In this document: piece after piece, positions 52,924-60,794 of the stretch
Position numbering within the stretch: position 1 is the stretch's first letter
How the letters are laid out: every line of letters begins with the position of its first letter
Notes under the pieces: generated by a model
Databases searched by the model: none
What the model was told of the DNA's origin: nothing
Seen by the model: the letters and a program-made list of their open reading frames with translations, nothing else
Assembly: GCF_049340185.1 (NCBI RefSeq)
Contig: NZ_JBMPPC010000004.1
Location: forward strand, 186,001 to 250,000
DNA length: 64,000 nucleotides
Source: Undibacterium sp049340185
GTDB taxonomy: Bacteria; Pseudomonadota; Gammaproteobacteria; Burkholderiales; Burkholderiaceae_D
Direction: 5' to 3'
Position numbers and translations under genes: made by a program

Positions 52924-53535
52924 TCAGGTCCAGGTAGCTTTTAAATAGGTAACGATTTGAGCCGCGTTCCAATATACACCAGGAGAAGGGGAGAATTTGC
53001 CCTTACTTTGCCACTGCGTGAACATATCACGAATCTTTTGCGTAGTAAGGAATGGCGTCCAGTGGCTCAGGGAATTCAGGTATGCCGCCATCAAATACAT
53101 TCCGACATAGTAATTACTACTGTCAAATGACAACCCTGCGACCAAGTCTGAACAAGTTACACCATAGTATTTAGAGGATTTTGAGCAGTCAGTAAAAACG
53201 TCCTGGAATTTAGTGCCGTTATTTTTTTTATCCGGATTATCGTGCTTCAAGCCACCGGGCCAGCTAGTTGTTCCCGCCCAATAGCATGGGGAGCAAGCGT
53301 AACTGGTCTGAGGAACACCACGATGACTTTGATTGCCCGACTGAAAACCAGAAGGCGATTGAGTAGTACAGCCAAGAACGGGGCGACTCGCCATTGTCAT
53401 CAACACACCGGTTGTAGCCAGGCCAGCCTTTGTAAAGCGACGACGCGCCTCACCCGGAAATTGAGTACCAGACCCATGCTTCAGCTCTGAAGATGATCGC
53501 CCGTCGTTTTCTTTATGTTGATCTTGTGTGGTCAT
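52924..53535 (-). CDS. Tat-exported Cys-containing protein upstream of the HPr-rel-A cassette
   Basis: This 203-residue protein has a twin-arginine signal (RRRFTKAG, 31-38, then a hydrophobic stretch TTGVLMTMAS). VLGC at 53-56 could be a lipobox, with Cys56 as lipid anchor. The mature part is rich in Ser, Tyr, Gly and Trp. It has a CxxC motif (CSPCYW, Cys81 and Cys84), Cys117 and Cys128, and a conserved-looking C-terminal helix region ending YLKATWT. I recognise no family. GGAGAG precedes the ATG, and a sigma-54-like element lies about 87 bp upstream. It is the first gene in the same direction as the PqqD, kinase and nucleotidyltransferase genes, so it may be their substrate or partner. Confidence 0.7.
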   Translation of the reverse strand: MTTQDQHKENDGRSSSELKHGSGTQFPGEARRRFTKAGLATTGVLMTMASRPVLGCTTQSPSGFQSGNQSHRGVPQTSYACSPCYWAGTTSWPGGLKHDNPDKKNNGTKFQDVFTDCSKSSKYYGVTCSDLVAGLSFDSSNYYVGMYLMAAYLNSLSHWTPFLTTQKIRDMFTQWQSKGKFSPSPGVYWNAAQIVTYLKATWT

Positions 53536-53621
53536 GACGCTCTCCGTCCTGCATTTTGATTTACGTTAAGCAGCATTTGATGTGATTTTAATTTCAGCAA
53601 TGCGTATCTTCCGTTAGATTA

Positions 53622-53637
53622 AGCAAATTTTATTCCA
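53622..53637 (-). promoter_or_regulatory. Candidate sigma-54 promoter of the Tat protein gene
   Basis: On the minus strand this reads TGGAATAAAATTTGCT: TGG then GC with the exact N10 spacing and a TTTGCT -12 element, but the -24 hexamer lacks the usual CAC. It lies about 87 bp upstream of the start codon. It is weaker than the elements at the PEP-CTERM and porin genes. Confidence 0.5.
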
Positions 53638-53679
53638 TATTGGAATTAAAATAAATAAGCTTTTATATTCAACGACTTG

Positions 53680-53718
53680 AAAATAAAAATTAGCATAAAT
53701 TTATGCGATTTTTATTTT
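53680..53718. promoter_or_regulatory. Long near-palindrome, candidate operator
   Basis: The core GCATAAATTTATGC (53692-53705) is a perfect 14-bp palindrome. It is flanked on both sides by a further inverted repeat (AAAATAAAAAT, 53680-53690, against ATTTTTATTTT, 53708-53718), with a one-base asymmetry. The element lies about 40 bp upstream of the sigma-54-like element of the Tat gene, in the right place for an activator or repressor. Confidence 0.55.
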
Positions 53719-54000
53719 TAAAAAATTTTCGTAAAAATTTTCGACAAGACAATTAAATGGCAAAAAAACACTTCGCGTATTTATTTGCACTCAACGCACA
53801 GACTGAATCGCTTTTTAGATTGTTTTTTTGAAAACACTTAGGAGTTTCGCTTATTTTTTAGATAAAATCTAGTCTCAAATAATAAAAAGGCAATTCCAAC
53901 AGTATCTGCATCCAAACTATCTTCCTGTAAGATTATCTCTGTCTATGCTGATCAAATTTGATCAGATACTCTCATTCATATCATCATCTCTGGATACCAC

Positions 54001-54249
54001 ATGCCACTATTAGAGGAAGTTAAAAATTTACTGTCAGATGTTTTGCAGCTCGGCTCAGAAAAAAATAACTTGGTGGCAGAATCAATTTTACTCGGCAGTT
54101 TGCCAGAACTAGACTCTATGGCCGTCGTTCATGTGATTACGGCACTTGAAGAACACTTTGGCATCCAAGTTGAAGATGACGAAATTAATGGCACAACCTT
54201 TGAGACGCTAGGAAGTTTGACTTCTTACGTCAGCAGTAAGCTGAATTAA
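54001..54249 (+). CDS. Acyl carrier protein
   Basis: This 82-residue carrier has a four-helix ACP pattern and the phosphopantetheine site Ser39 in LPELDSMAVVH. The acidic second helix (ALEEHFGIQVEDDE) follows. The sequence is more divergent than fatty-acid AcpP. Exosortase-A loci carry a dedicated ACP with an acyl-CoA ligase, decarboxylase and two hydrolases. Here the ACP sits with the hydrolases and diverges from the Tat/HPr-rel-A cassette. The stop overlaps the next ATG by one base (TAATG). Confidence 0.9.
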   Translation: MPLLEEVKNLLSDVLQLGSEKNNLVAESILLGSLPELDSMAVVHVITALEEHFGIQVEDDEINGTTFETLGSLTSYVSSKLN

Positions 54250-55088
54250 TGCTAAGCCCAGCTGTATCGCCCGCTGAGAGTTTTTTTCTTGAGACCTCAT
54301 CAGGATATCGGTTTTGCCTCTACTTCCCGCCGAAAAAAGATCAGCCATGCCTTGGTGGCATTGTCTACATTCATCCATTTGCAGAGGAAATGAACAAATC
54401 CAGGAAAATGGCGGCAATGCAAGCCCGGCGCCTGGCGGCAAGTGGCTATGGCGTCTTGCTGATTGATCTTTTTGGTTGCGGAGATAGCAGCGGCGAATTG
54501 AAGGATGCCAATTGGTCCCTCTGGAAAGCAGACGTCCAGAACGCGATAGATTGGATGCGCGCCAGACTAAAAACGCCCATCAGCCTTTGGGGCTTAAGAT
54601 TAGGGGCTTTACTCGCACTGGATCTGGCTCAGAGCACTGAAACCACAGTCGAAAAAGTCGTACTCTGGCAACCAGTATTGCAAGGCACAGGTTTTTTGAG
54701 TCAATTTTTTCGACTGCGTCTAGCAGGCGATATGCTGATAGAAAAAATATCTCCCTTAACGGCACCGCCAGTCAGAACACTGTTAGACCAAGGCCAAATT
54801 GTGGAAATTGCTGGCTACGAGATAAGCCCTGCACTTGCAGCGAGCATTGACACTCTTGATGCATCTGAGTGGCATTTTGGAGCAAGTGACCTGCACTGGC
54901 TTGAATGTCCTTCAGAGAACAATGCCGCCCTGCCATTTGCCCGACAAAAGGTTCTTGCCCGGTGGATGGAGAGAGGAACTCAAGTCAATATCCAGATGGT
55001 TACAGGCTCTGCGTTTTGGTTGAGCCAGGAAACTACTACCAATACAGATTTAGTTGATGCCACCGCAGGAATTTTTCATCGCCCATGA
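54249..55088 (+). CDS. Exosortase A-associated hydrolase 2
   Basis: This 279-residue alpha/beta-hydrolase-fold protein resembles the TIGR03101 group. The N-terminal strands are followed by IVYIHPFAEEMNKSRKM, a lid region, and a nucleophile-elbow position reading GLRLGA (115-120). The usual Ser (GxSxG) is replaced by Arg117. That suggests it is not a conventional esterase, or uses another residue. It overlaps the next gene by 4 bp (ATGA) and the ACP stop by one base. It presumably acts on an ACP-bound acyl or peptidyl intermediate; the role is inferred. Confidence 0.85.
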   Translation: MLSPAVSPAESFFLETSSGYRFCLYFPPKKDQPCLGGIVYIHPFAEEMNKSRKMAAMQARRLAASGYGVLLIDLFGCGDSSGELKDANWSLWKADVQNAIDWMRARLKTPISLWGLRLGALLALDLAQSTETTVEKVVLWQPVLQGTGFLSQFFRLRLAGDMLIEKISPLTAPPVRTLLDQGQIVEIAGYEISPALAASIDTLDASEWHFGASDLHWLECPSENNAALPFARQKVLARWMERGTQVNIQMVTGSAFWLSQETTTNTDLVDATAGIFHRP

Positions 55089-55951
55089 AGATACCCCAGG
55101 AAAATACCAGCACAGAAAAAACCATATGCTTCAAAGTAGGTACGGACCTGCTATATGGTGTCATGTCCTTGCCAGCCAGTCCTGGCAGTCGAGGTGTTTT
55201 ATTCATCGTTGGAGGCCCACAATATAGAGCAGGCAGTCACCGTCAGTTCACTTTACTCTCACGTGATTTAGCCTTAAATGGCTTCAGTGCCATGCGTTTT
55301 GACTATCGTGGAATGGGAGACAGCGAGGGGGATGCATGCGATTTTTTAAATATTCACGATGATATCAAGTCAGCGATCAACAGTTTTTTCCTCCATAATC
55401 CGCACTTATCAGAAATTGTATTGTGGGGCTTATGTGATGGGGCCTCTGCCGCTATGTTGTATGCGTCAGGCGACACGCGCGTTAAAGGCATGGTACTGAT
55501 TAATCCATGGGTAAGAACTGAGGCCGGTAGCGCAAAAGCCCATTTAAAACATTATTACAAAGACCGGCTGACTGATCCCTTGCTTTGGAAAAAAATTCTT
55601 CATGGTCAGTACAGTTATCGTGCGACAGCGAAATCTTTGCTTAGCCAACTAAGCCAAATTCTCAAAACCGACAAAGCATCAGGCGAAACAGCCCAGCAAG
55701 TACACTTACCAGACCAGATACTCACGGCAATGCAACAATTTACCGGAAAGACGCTGATCATCCTGAGTGAAAATGATTTGACCGCCAGAGAGTTCGCGGA
55801 TGTGCTGCAGGGATCCAAAGCGTGGAAAAACTTATCTAAATCACCTCAATTCCGCGTACATGAGCTAAAAAATGCCAATCACACTTTCTCCCAAAGAGTC
55901 TGGAGAAATCAAGTTGCTAGCTGGACGGATGAATGGCTTAAATCGTGGTGA
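55085..55951 (+). CDS. Exosortase A-associated hydrolase 1
   Basis: This 288-residue alpha/beta-hydrolase has the oxyanion-side motif IVGGPQYRAGSH and RFDYRGMGDSEGD (73-83). Its nucleophile elbow reads GLCDGA with Cys117, giving a cysteine-dependent variant of the fold, as in dienelactone hydrolases. A late His is present in ELKNANHTFSQ. It matches the TIGR03100 group encoded with XrtA. It may be a thioesterase or cyclase releasing a product from the ACP. Its partner is hydrolase 2. The sequence around Cys117 clearly differs from that of hydrolase 2. Confidence 0.88.
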   Translation: MKIPQENTSTEKTICFKVGTDLLYGVMSLPASPGSRGVLFIVGGPQYRAGSHRQFTLLSRDLALNGFSAMRFDYRGMGDSEGDACDFLNIHDDIKSAINSFFLHNPHLSEIVLWGLCDGASAAMLYASGDTRVKGMVLINPWVRTEAGSAKAHLKHYYKDRLTDPLLWKKILHGQYSYRATAKSLLSQLSQILKTDKASGETAQQVHLPDQILTAMQQFTGKTLIILSENDLTAREFADVLQGSKAWKNLSKSPQFRVHELKNANHTFSQRVWRNQVASWTDEWLKSW

Positions 55952-56012
55952 GCGCATTACCGGCTTTACTCCGGGGTTACAATGGGCATGTTATTTTTTC
56001 TTATTTACCCGT

Positions 56013-56309
56013 ATGAATTCAGACGAATTGTTACGCACCAAGATCAATCAAGAAACCTCCAGATTGCCTTGGTCAGAGTTACTAAAACATTTTGCATCCG
56101 GCACCGTCATTGCTGTTGCGTCAGAGCTGGACCTGGTCGAGGTTGCCTTCCAGATTTCTAGCGACAATAAAGCGTTAGTAGAGGAATGGCTGAGCGCGAA
56201 CAACGTCGCCAAAGTCAGCGACGAGCAGGCAAAAATCTGGCTAGAAACAGAGGCTCAGCTATGGGCTGTCGTAGTGAAACCTTGGATTCTGGTTCAGGTT
56301 TGCACTTAA
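56013..56309 (+). CDS. DUF2288 family protein
   Basis: The ATG at 56013 gives a 98-residue protein with the family pattern TSRLPWSELLKHFASGTVIAVASELDLVEVAFQISSDN followed by an acidic helix and W/LETEAQLWAVVVKPWILVQ. The long upstream frame begins inside the preceding hydrolase gene and is not accepted. The function of the family is unknown; it is small, cytoplasmic and widespread in proteobacteria. It lies 61 bp behind the exosortase hydrolase genes and may be independent of them. Confidence 0.75.
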   Translation: MNSDELLRTKINQETSRLPWSELLKHFASGTVIAVASELDLVEVAFQISSDNKALVEEWLSANNVAKVSDEQAKIWLETEAQLWAVVVKPWILVQVCT

Positions 56310-56390
56310 AAACAGTAGCAAGCTGTTACTTTCAAAACGCTACTTTTACAAGAAATACTAAAGGAATCAAGCATACCCAAATTGCTCAGA

Positions 56391-56396
56391 TATAAT
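56391..56396 (+). promoter_or_regulatory. Possible sigma-70 -10 element before TPR gene
   Basis: TATAAT lies about 110 bp upstream of the accepted start. No good -35 hexamer is found at 16-18 bp, so the call is tentative. Confidence 0.35.
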
Positions 56397-56505
56397 GTGC
56401 GACACGAGTAAAATCCTTGTCAGAGAGCAGCATTGTTTTGACACCGCAAAACTCACATCAGTATCCGGTTGTTTCCTGTCACAACTCTATCTCAAGATAA
56501 CGTTC

Positions 56506-57759
56506 ATGAAAAAGAATTCATCACTTTTGTTAGCCGCTTTAATGCTGGCTATTGGTTCTACATCATTGCCATTGACTATCTCCAGTGCTCAGGCACAAAC
56601 CGCAGCGGCTGAGCCAGCAAAGTCCGAGACCGTACGTGCAGAGATGGGTAAGCCACTCGCGGAAATTCAGGATCTGCTAAATAAAAAACAATACGCCGAA
56701 GCACTGCAAAAAATCAATGCGCTTGATGCAATGGAAAACAAGACGCCGTACGAACAATTTGCAATGCACCGCTTACGCGCTGTGGTCGCCTCCGGCCTTA
56801 ACGATACACCACTACTAGCAAACTCATTCGAGGGCATGCTGAACTCACCATTTTTAAAGCTGCCAGAGCAATTACGCCTGATCGAGGCAATGGCAGGTAC
56901 TTATTTCAACGAAAAAAAATATAGCCTTTCGAAACAATGGGCTCAGCGATATCTTGATAAAGATAGTAATAACGAGTCCATGCACAATCTGATTATTCGT
57001 GCGATGTACTTGCAGGATGATTTCACAGGTGCAGCGAAAGAACTGAATCTCGTTTTAAAAGCAGATGACGAAGCCAAACGTGTACCTAGTAACGATAATT
57101 TGCGTTTGTTGGGAAGCTGTTACCAGCAGTTAAAAGATAATGCCGGATACACAGCTGTGCTAGAGCGCCTGGTTACTCATTATCCTAAGAAAGAATATTG
57201 GGCAGATTTGCTGTACCGCATCGAGCATAAACCCGGTTTCGCAGAACGTCTGCGCTTAGATTTATACCGTTTATTACTGGCGACAGACAATCTGGAAGAA
57301 GGTGCGCAATATTATGAGATGGCGCAATTAGCACAGTTAGCTGGCTTACCCGCAGAGGCAAAAAAAGTTGTCGACGCTGGTTTTGCTAACAATATGTTAG
57401 GCACTGGAAAAGAAGCAGCCAAACAGAAACAACTGCGCGATCAGGTGAATAAGCAAGCGGCTGAAGACGCTAAATCCTTAGATGCTGGCGAAGCTGCTGC
57501 AAAAGCCTCAAAAAATGGTACGGGCATGGTGAGTATGGGCTACAACTATGCAATCCAGGGACAAGCAGATAAGGGAATCGCCTTGATTGAACAAGGGATA
57601 GCAAAAGGTGGATTGAAGGCACCGGAAGAAGCGAAGCTGCATCTCGGCATGGCTTATTTGCAAGCAAACAATAAGGTAAAAGCTGCAGAAATTTTTAAGA
57701 CCATTCAAGGCAATGATGGAACAAGCGATCTTGGTAGATTGTGGTTATTGGTCCGTTAA
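56506..57759 (+). CDS. Exported TPR-repeat protein
   Basis: Start at 56506 (MKKNSSLLLAALMLAIG): a signal peptide ending near SAQAQ is preceded by a 37-codon extension in the longer frame without signal properties. The 417-residue protein is helical and contains TPR-like pairs (for example YAEALQKINALDAMENKTPYEQF, QWAQRYLDKDSNNESMHNLIIRAMY, KGIALIEQGIAKGGLKAPEEAKLHLGMAYL). It is probably periplasmic or surface-bound and may act as a scaffold. No specific family is recognised. It is followed by a strong terminator. Confidence 0.75.
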   Translation: MKKNSSLLLAALMLAIGSTSLPLTISSAQAQTAAAEPAKSETVRAEMGKPLAEIQDLLNKKQYAEALQKINALDAMENKTPYEQFAMHRLRAVVASGLNDTPLLANSFEGMLNSPFLKLPEQLRLIEAMAGTYFNEKKYSLSKQWAQRYLDKDSNNESMHNLIIRAMYLQDDFTGAAKELNLVLKADDEAKRVPSNDNLRLLGSCYQQLKDNAGYTAVLERLVTHYPKKEYWADLLYRIEHKPGFAERLRLDLYRLLLATDNLEEGAQYYEMAQLAQLAGLPAEAKKVVDAGFANNMLGTGKEAAKQKQLRDQVNKQAAEDAKSLDAGEAAAKASKNGTGMVSMGYNYAIQGQADKGIALIEQGIAKGGLKAPEEAKLHLGMAYLQANNKVKAAEIFKTIQGNDGTSDLGRLWLLVR

Positions 57760-57805
57760 TTCAGTTTCATCTTAACTGACTCGAACGACTTAATTTCAGG
57801 GGTTC

Positions 57806-57834
57806 AAAGGACATGCGCTGCATGTCCTTTTTTT
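57806..57834 (+). terminator. Terminator of the TPR protein gene
   Basis: An 11-bp perfect stem (AAAGGACATGC with GCATGTCCTTT, loop GCT) is followed by further T. It lies 46 bp past the TPR stop. Confidence 0.9.
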
Positions 57835-57950
57835 CATTCGTCATATGCATAATTATATAAATATAGCTTCACTTGTACTGACAACATAATCGTCTCCCAA
57901 ATACTTACGATAGATTCGCCTAAGTTCGCCCCATAAAATTCACAGGCATA

Positions 57951-57975
57951 AAAAAAGGCACCTGTGAAGGTGCCT
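57951..57975 (-). terminator. Terminator of the porin-glnK-amtB operon
   Basis: The stem AGGCACCT (57956-57963) with AGGTGCCT (57968-57975), 4-nt loop, is followed on the minus strand by a T run (six A at 57951-57956). It lies about 95 bp beyond the amtB stop. Confidence 0.85.
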
Positions 57976-58068
57976 ATTAAAATCAGTCACATGCGCTCTA
58001 AACATGCACTGAAGATACTACCCTGGAAAACTGGAGAGTCGTTGCTGACTCTCTTCAATCGTCAATAA

Positions 58069-59649
58069 TTACGAGTGATAAGCAGACTCACCGTGGCTCG
58101 TGATATCCAGACCTTCGCGCTCTTCATCTTCAGGAACACGCAGACCAACCACAAGATCAACCAGTTTGTAAGCAATCACGGATACGACTGCAGACCACAA
58201 TATAGTTGTGCCAACAGCGGTCGCCTGAGTAGTCACCTGACCAATAATGGAATAAGGATCAGCAGACATTTTGTTTGTCACGTAGTCGAACACACCTTGA
58301 CCGCCAAGTGACGGTGCTGCAAACACACCAGTCAACAATGCACCCAAGATACCGCCAACGCCATGCACACCAAATACGTCCAGTGAATCATCCGCGCCTA
58401 ACAGGCGTTTTAATCCATTGACACCCCACAAGCAAATGACACCTGCGAGCAAACCAATGATCAAGGCACCCATTGGCCCGACGAATCCGCAAGCAGGAGT
58501 AATCGCTACCAAGCCGGCCACTGCACCGGACGCACCACCAAGCATAGAAGGTTTACCCTTAGACATCCATTCGCCAAATACCCAAGAAACAGTCGCTGCA
58601 GCAGTTGCCAGTAAGGTATTGACGAACGCCAGAGCAGCTACGTCACCGGCTTCTAAAGCAGAACCCGCATTAAAACCAAACCAGCCCACCCACAATAATG
58701 ACGCACCAATCATCGTCATTGTCAGTGAGTGTGGTGCCATGGATTCTTTACCGTAGCCAACACGTTTGCCAATCAGGTAAGCGCCGACCAGTCCGGCAAC
58801 CGCTGCATTGATATGCACAACCGTACCACCGGCGAAGTCCATCGCACCTTTTTGGAACAGGAAGCCCGCTTTAGCACCTTCAGTAACCGCCGTTGCTGCG
58901 TCTTTAATAGCGTCAGGACCTGTCCAGAACCAGACCATATGAGCGACTGGCAAATAGCTGAATGTGAACCATAACACCACGAACAACAAGACTGCTGTGA
59001 ACTTAGCGCGCTCTGCAAATGCACCGATAATCAAGCCGCAGGTAATTGCCGCAAAAGTCGCCTGGAATGCCACATAAACGAACTCAGGAATAACGACACC
59101 TTTACTAAATGTTGCTGCAGTAGAGAAGGTCGCCTTTGCCGGATCCCAGATACCGTTCAGGAACAAACGATCAAACGATCCGATGAAACGTCCACCTTCA
59201 GTGAAAGCCAGTGAATAACCATAGACGCACCACAAAACAATGATGACGGCAAAAATCATGAACACTTGCATCAGTATGGACAACATATTCTTAGAGCGGA
59301 CCAAACCGCCATAGAACAGTGCCAGACCAGGAATAGTCATCAAAATAACCAGCAAAGTTGACACCATCATCCAAGCAGTGTCGCCTTTATTTGGCACAGG
59401 TGCAGGTACGGCGGCAGCTGATGCCGCTGCGTCTGCAGTGACTGCTGGAGCAGCAGGTGCTGCCGCAACAGAAGCTACGGCGGGTGCTGCTTCTGCAGGC
59501 GATGATGCGGGCGCAACAACGACGGCAGATGCAGCGGATGCGTCTACTTTAGCCGATGCATCATCCGCTGCCATGGCAGACGACGATACAAAACCGACTG
59601 ACAAAAGCAAGGCACTACTGATTAATGCTTTGCAAAATATTTTCTTCAT
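58069..59649 (-). CDS. amtB: Ammonium transporter AmtB with Ala-rich leader
   Basis: This 526-residue protein has a signal peptide (MKKIFCKALISSALLLSVGFVSSSAMA) and an Ala/Val/Pro-rich segment to about residue 87. The 11-helix ammonium transporter core begins at DTAWMMVSTLLVILMTIPGLALFYGG. The conserved pore signatures are present (FQATFAAITCGLIIGAFAERAKF, GGTVVHINAAVAGLVG with the conserved His, DSLDVFGVHGVGG). It conducts ammonia and is blocked by GlnK, encoded just upstream. The operon has a sigma-54 promoter. The low-complexity Ala leader is longer than in most AmtB proteins. Confidence 0.95.
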   Translation of the reverse strand: MKKIFCKALISSALLLSVGFVSSSAMAADDASAKVDASAASAVVVAPASSPAEAAPAVASVAAAPAAPAVTADAAASAAAVPAPVPNKGDTAWMMVSTLLVILMTIPGLALFYGGLVRSKNMLSILMQVFMIFAVIIVLWCVYGYSLAFTEGGRFIGSFDRLFLNGIWDPAKATFSTAATFSKGVVIPEFVYVAFQATFAAITCGLIIGAFAERAKFTAVLLFVVLWFTFSYLPVAHMVWFWTGPDAIKDAATAVTEGAKAGFLFQKGAMDFAGGTVVHINAAVAGLVGAYLIGKRVGYGKESMAPHSLTMTMIGASLLWVGWFGFNAGSALEAGDVAALAFVNTLLATAAATVSWVFGEWMSKGKPSMLGGASGAVAGLVAITPACGFVGPMGALIIGLLAGVICLWGVNGLKRLLGADDSLDVFGVHGVGGILGALLTGVFAAPSLGGQGVFDYVTNKMSADPYSIIGQVTTQATAVGTTILWSAVVSVIAYKLVDLVVGLRVPEDEEREGLDITSHGESAYHS

Positions 59650-59681
59650 GTGTGATCTCCCTGTGGATCTTAGAATATCGG

Positions 59682-60020
59682 TCAGAGTGCTTCGTTGCCG
59701 GTTTCGCCGGTACGAATACGCACAACTTGCTGCAAGTCATAAACAAAAATTTTGCCGTCACCAATCTTGCCAGTGCGGGCAGCAGCCTCAATCGCCTCAA
59801 TAGCGCGATCAACGATTGCATCATCAACCGCTGCTTCAATTTTTGTTTTTGGTAGAAAATCGACCACATATTCCGCACCACGATACAACTCAGTGTGTCC
59901 CTTTTGACGACCGAAACCTTTAACTTCAGTCACGGTAATCCCTTGTACACCAATAGCCGACAGTGCTTCACGCACTTCATCGAGCTTAAACGGTTTGATA
60001 ATGGCAGTAATCAGTTTCAT
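59682..60020 (-). CDS. glnK: Nitrogen regulatory P-II protein GlnK
   Basis: This 112-residue P-II protein has the T-loop with uridylylation site Tyr51 (GHTELYRGAEYVVDFLP), the N-terminal MKLITAIIKPFKLDEVREAL and the C-terminal B/C loops (TGKIGDGKIFV, VVRIRTGETG). It senses glutamine and 2-oxoglutarate and gates AmtB. A GAGG ribosome-binding site precedes the ATG. It lies 32 bp before amtB and 27 bp after the porin gene, in one transcript. Confidence 0.96.
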   Translation of the reverse strand: MKLITAIIKPFKLDEVREALSAIGVQGITVTEVKGFGRQKGHTELYRGAEYVVDFLPKTKIEAAVDDAIVDRAIEAIEAAARTGKIGDGKIFVYDLQQVVRIRTGETGNEAL

Positions 60021-60047
60021 GCTGACCTCGATTAGATAATGCGTTAC

Positions 60048-60794
60048 TTAAAATGATTTAAGGGCTGACAAAACGATACTTGTTTTTCCAGTAAATTTAC
60101 CTTGAGGTGTTACATATAAAGCGCTGTCTGCCTGAGTTGCAACCGCGGCAGCACTAAACGTCACGCCAGCGTACTCAGTTGTTACACCGACCTTCCAGTC
60201 AGTGTATGCATACGCCGTATTGTTTTTCACTGTTTGATGACCCGCATGCAAATTCAGCGTGTAACCAGGAGTAAATTCAACATTGGCGCCAATATCAAGA
60301 TATCCACTATTTTTACTGTTGACGAAGCCGAACAGATTAGTCACTGAATGGGAATATTTTGCGTAGATTGGTCCATAACCAACCTGACCATAAATCTCCG
60401 TGGTATTCGCATTAGCAAATCCAGGAACATTGCTCAAACCGTTGGATGGGTACACATAAGAGAGTACGCCGACATCGTATGAAATATCTTTGACGATCTC
60501 GCCGCGCTTACCAGCATAGATATCCCATTCGACGTTGCCACTACCGCCCGCATCTTTGGTCCATTTGATGGTAGACAACCAAGTACCGGCATAAAAACCT
60601 GTCGGGTTATGGGTATAGTCTGCACCACCTTGTAAGGCTGGATCCAGACGTGTTTGTGAAATACCACGGTAACGGTAGTCACTCACTGCACCAATATTGA
60701 AACTGACTTCATTGTCTGGCTTTGCATCTTCTGCGTATGCCAAACTACCCACGAACGATGCGGCAACTGCAGCGGCGAGTAATAGTTTTTTCAT
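60048..60794 (-). CDS. TorF-family putative porin
   Basis: This 248-residue outer-membrane protein has a signal peptide (MKKLLLAAAVAASFVGSLAYAED). A short beta-barrel follows, beginning NEVSFNIGAVSDYRYRGISQT, the signature of the TorF (TIGR02001) family. Aromatic-ended strands recur, and the protein ends with Phe. It is the first gene of the sigma-54-driven glnK-amtB operon, so nitrogen limitation should induce it. It probably allows nutrient passage through the outer membrane; the transported compound is unknown. Confidence 0.9.
   Translation of the reverse strand: MKKLLLAAAVAASFVGSLAYAEDAKPDNEVSFNIGAVSDYRYRGISQTRLDPALQGGADYTHNPTGFYAGTWLSTIKWTKDAGGSGNVEWDIYAGKRGEIVKDISYDVGVLSYVYPSNGLSNVPGFANANTTEIYGQVGYGPIYAKYSHSVTNLFGFVNSKNSGYLDIGANVEFTPGYTLNLHAGHQTVKNNTAYAYTDWKVGVTTEYAGVTFSAAAVATQADSALYVTPQGKFTGKTSIVLSALKSF

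Larger units (their letters stand above)
53536..54000. promoter_or_regulatory. Divergent AT-rich control region (Tat protein / acyl carrier protein)
   Basis: These 465 bp separate the minus-strand Tat-cassette operon from the plus-strand ACP-hydrolase genes. The features listed separately are a sigma-54-like element for the Tat gene and a long near-palindrome. No gene is seen. The AT content is clearly higher than in the flanking genes. No clear sigma-70 promoter for the ACP gene was identified. Confidence 0.6.
57760..58068. other. Intergenic region with two terminators
   Basis: This 309-bp gap between the convergent TPR gene and the amtB gene contains one terminator for each side (listed separately). 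An AT-rich stretch of about 110 bp between them has no open frame worth reporting. Confidence 0.7.

Noticed and set aside
59378..59803. Ala-rich frame on the plus strand over amtB
   Set aside because: Complement of the Ala-rich AmtB leader and the amtB start; amtB has transporter motifs and a ribosome-binding site.
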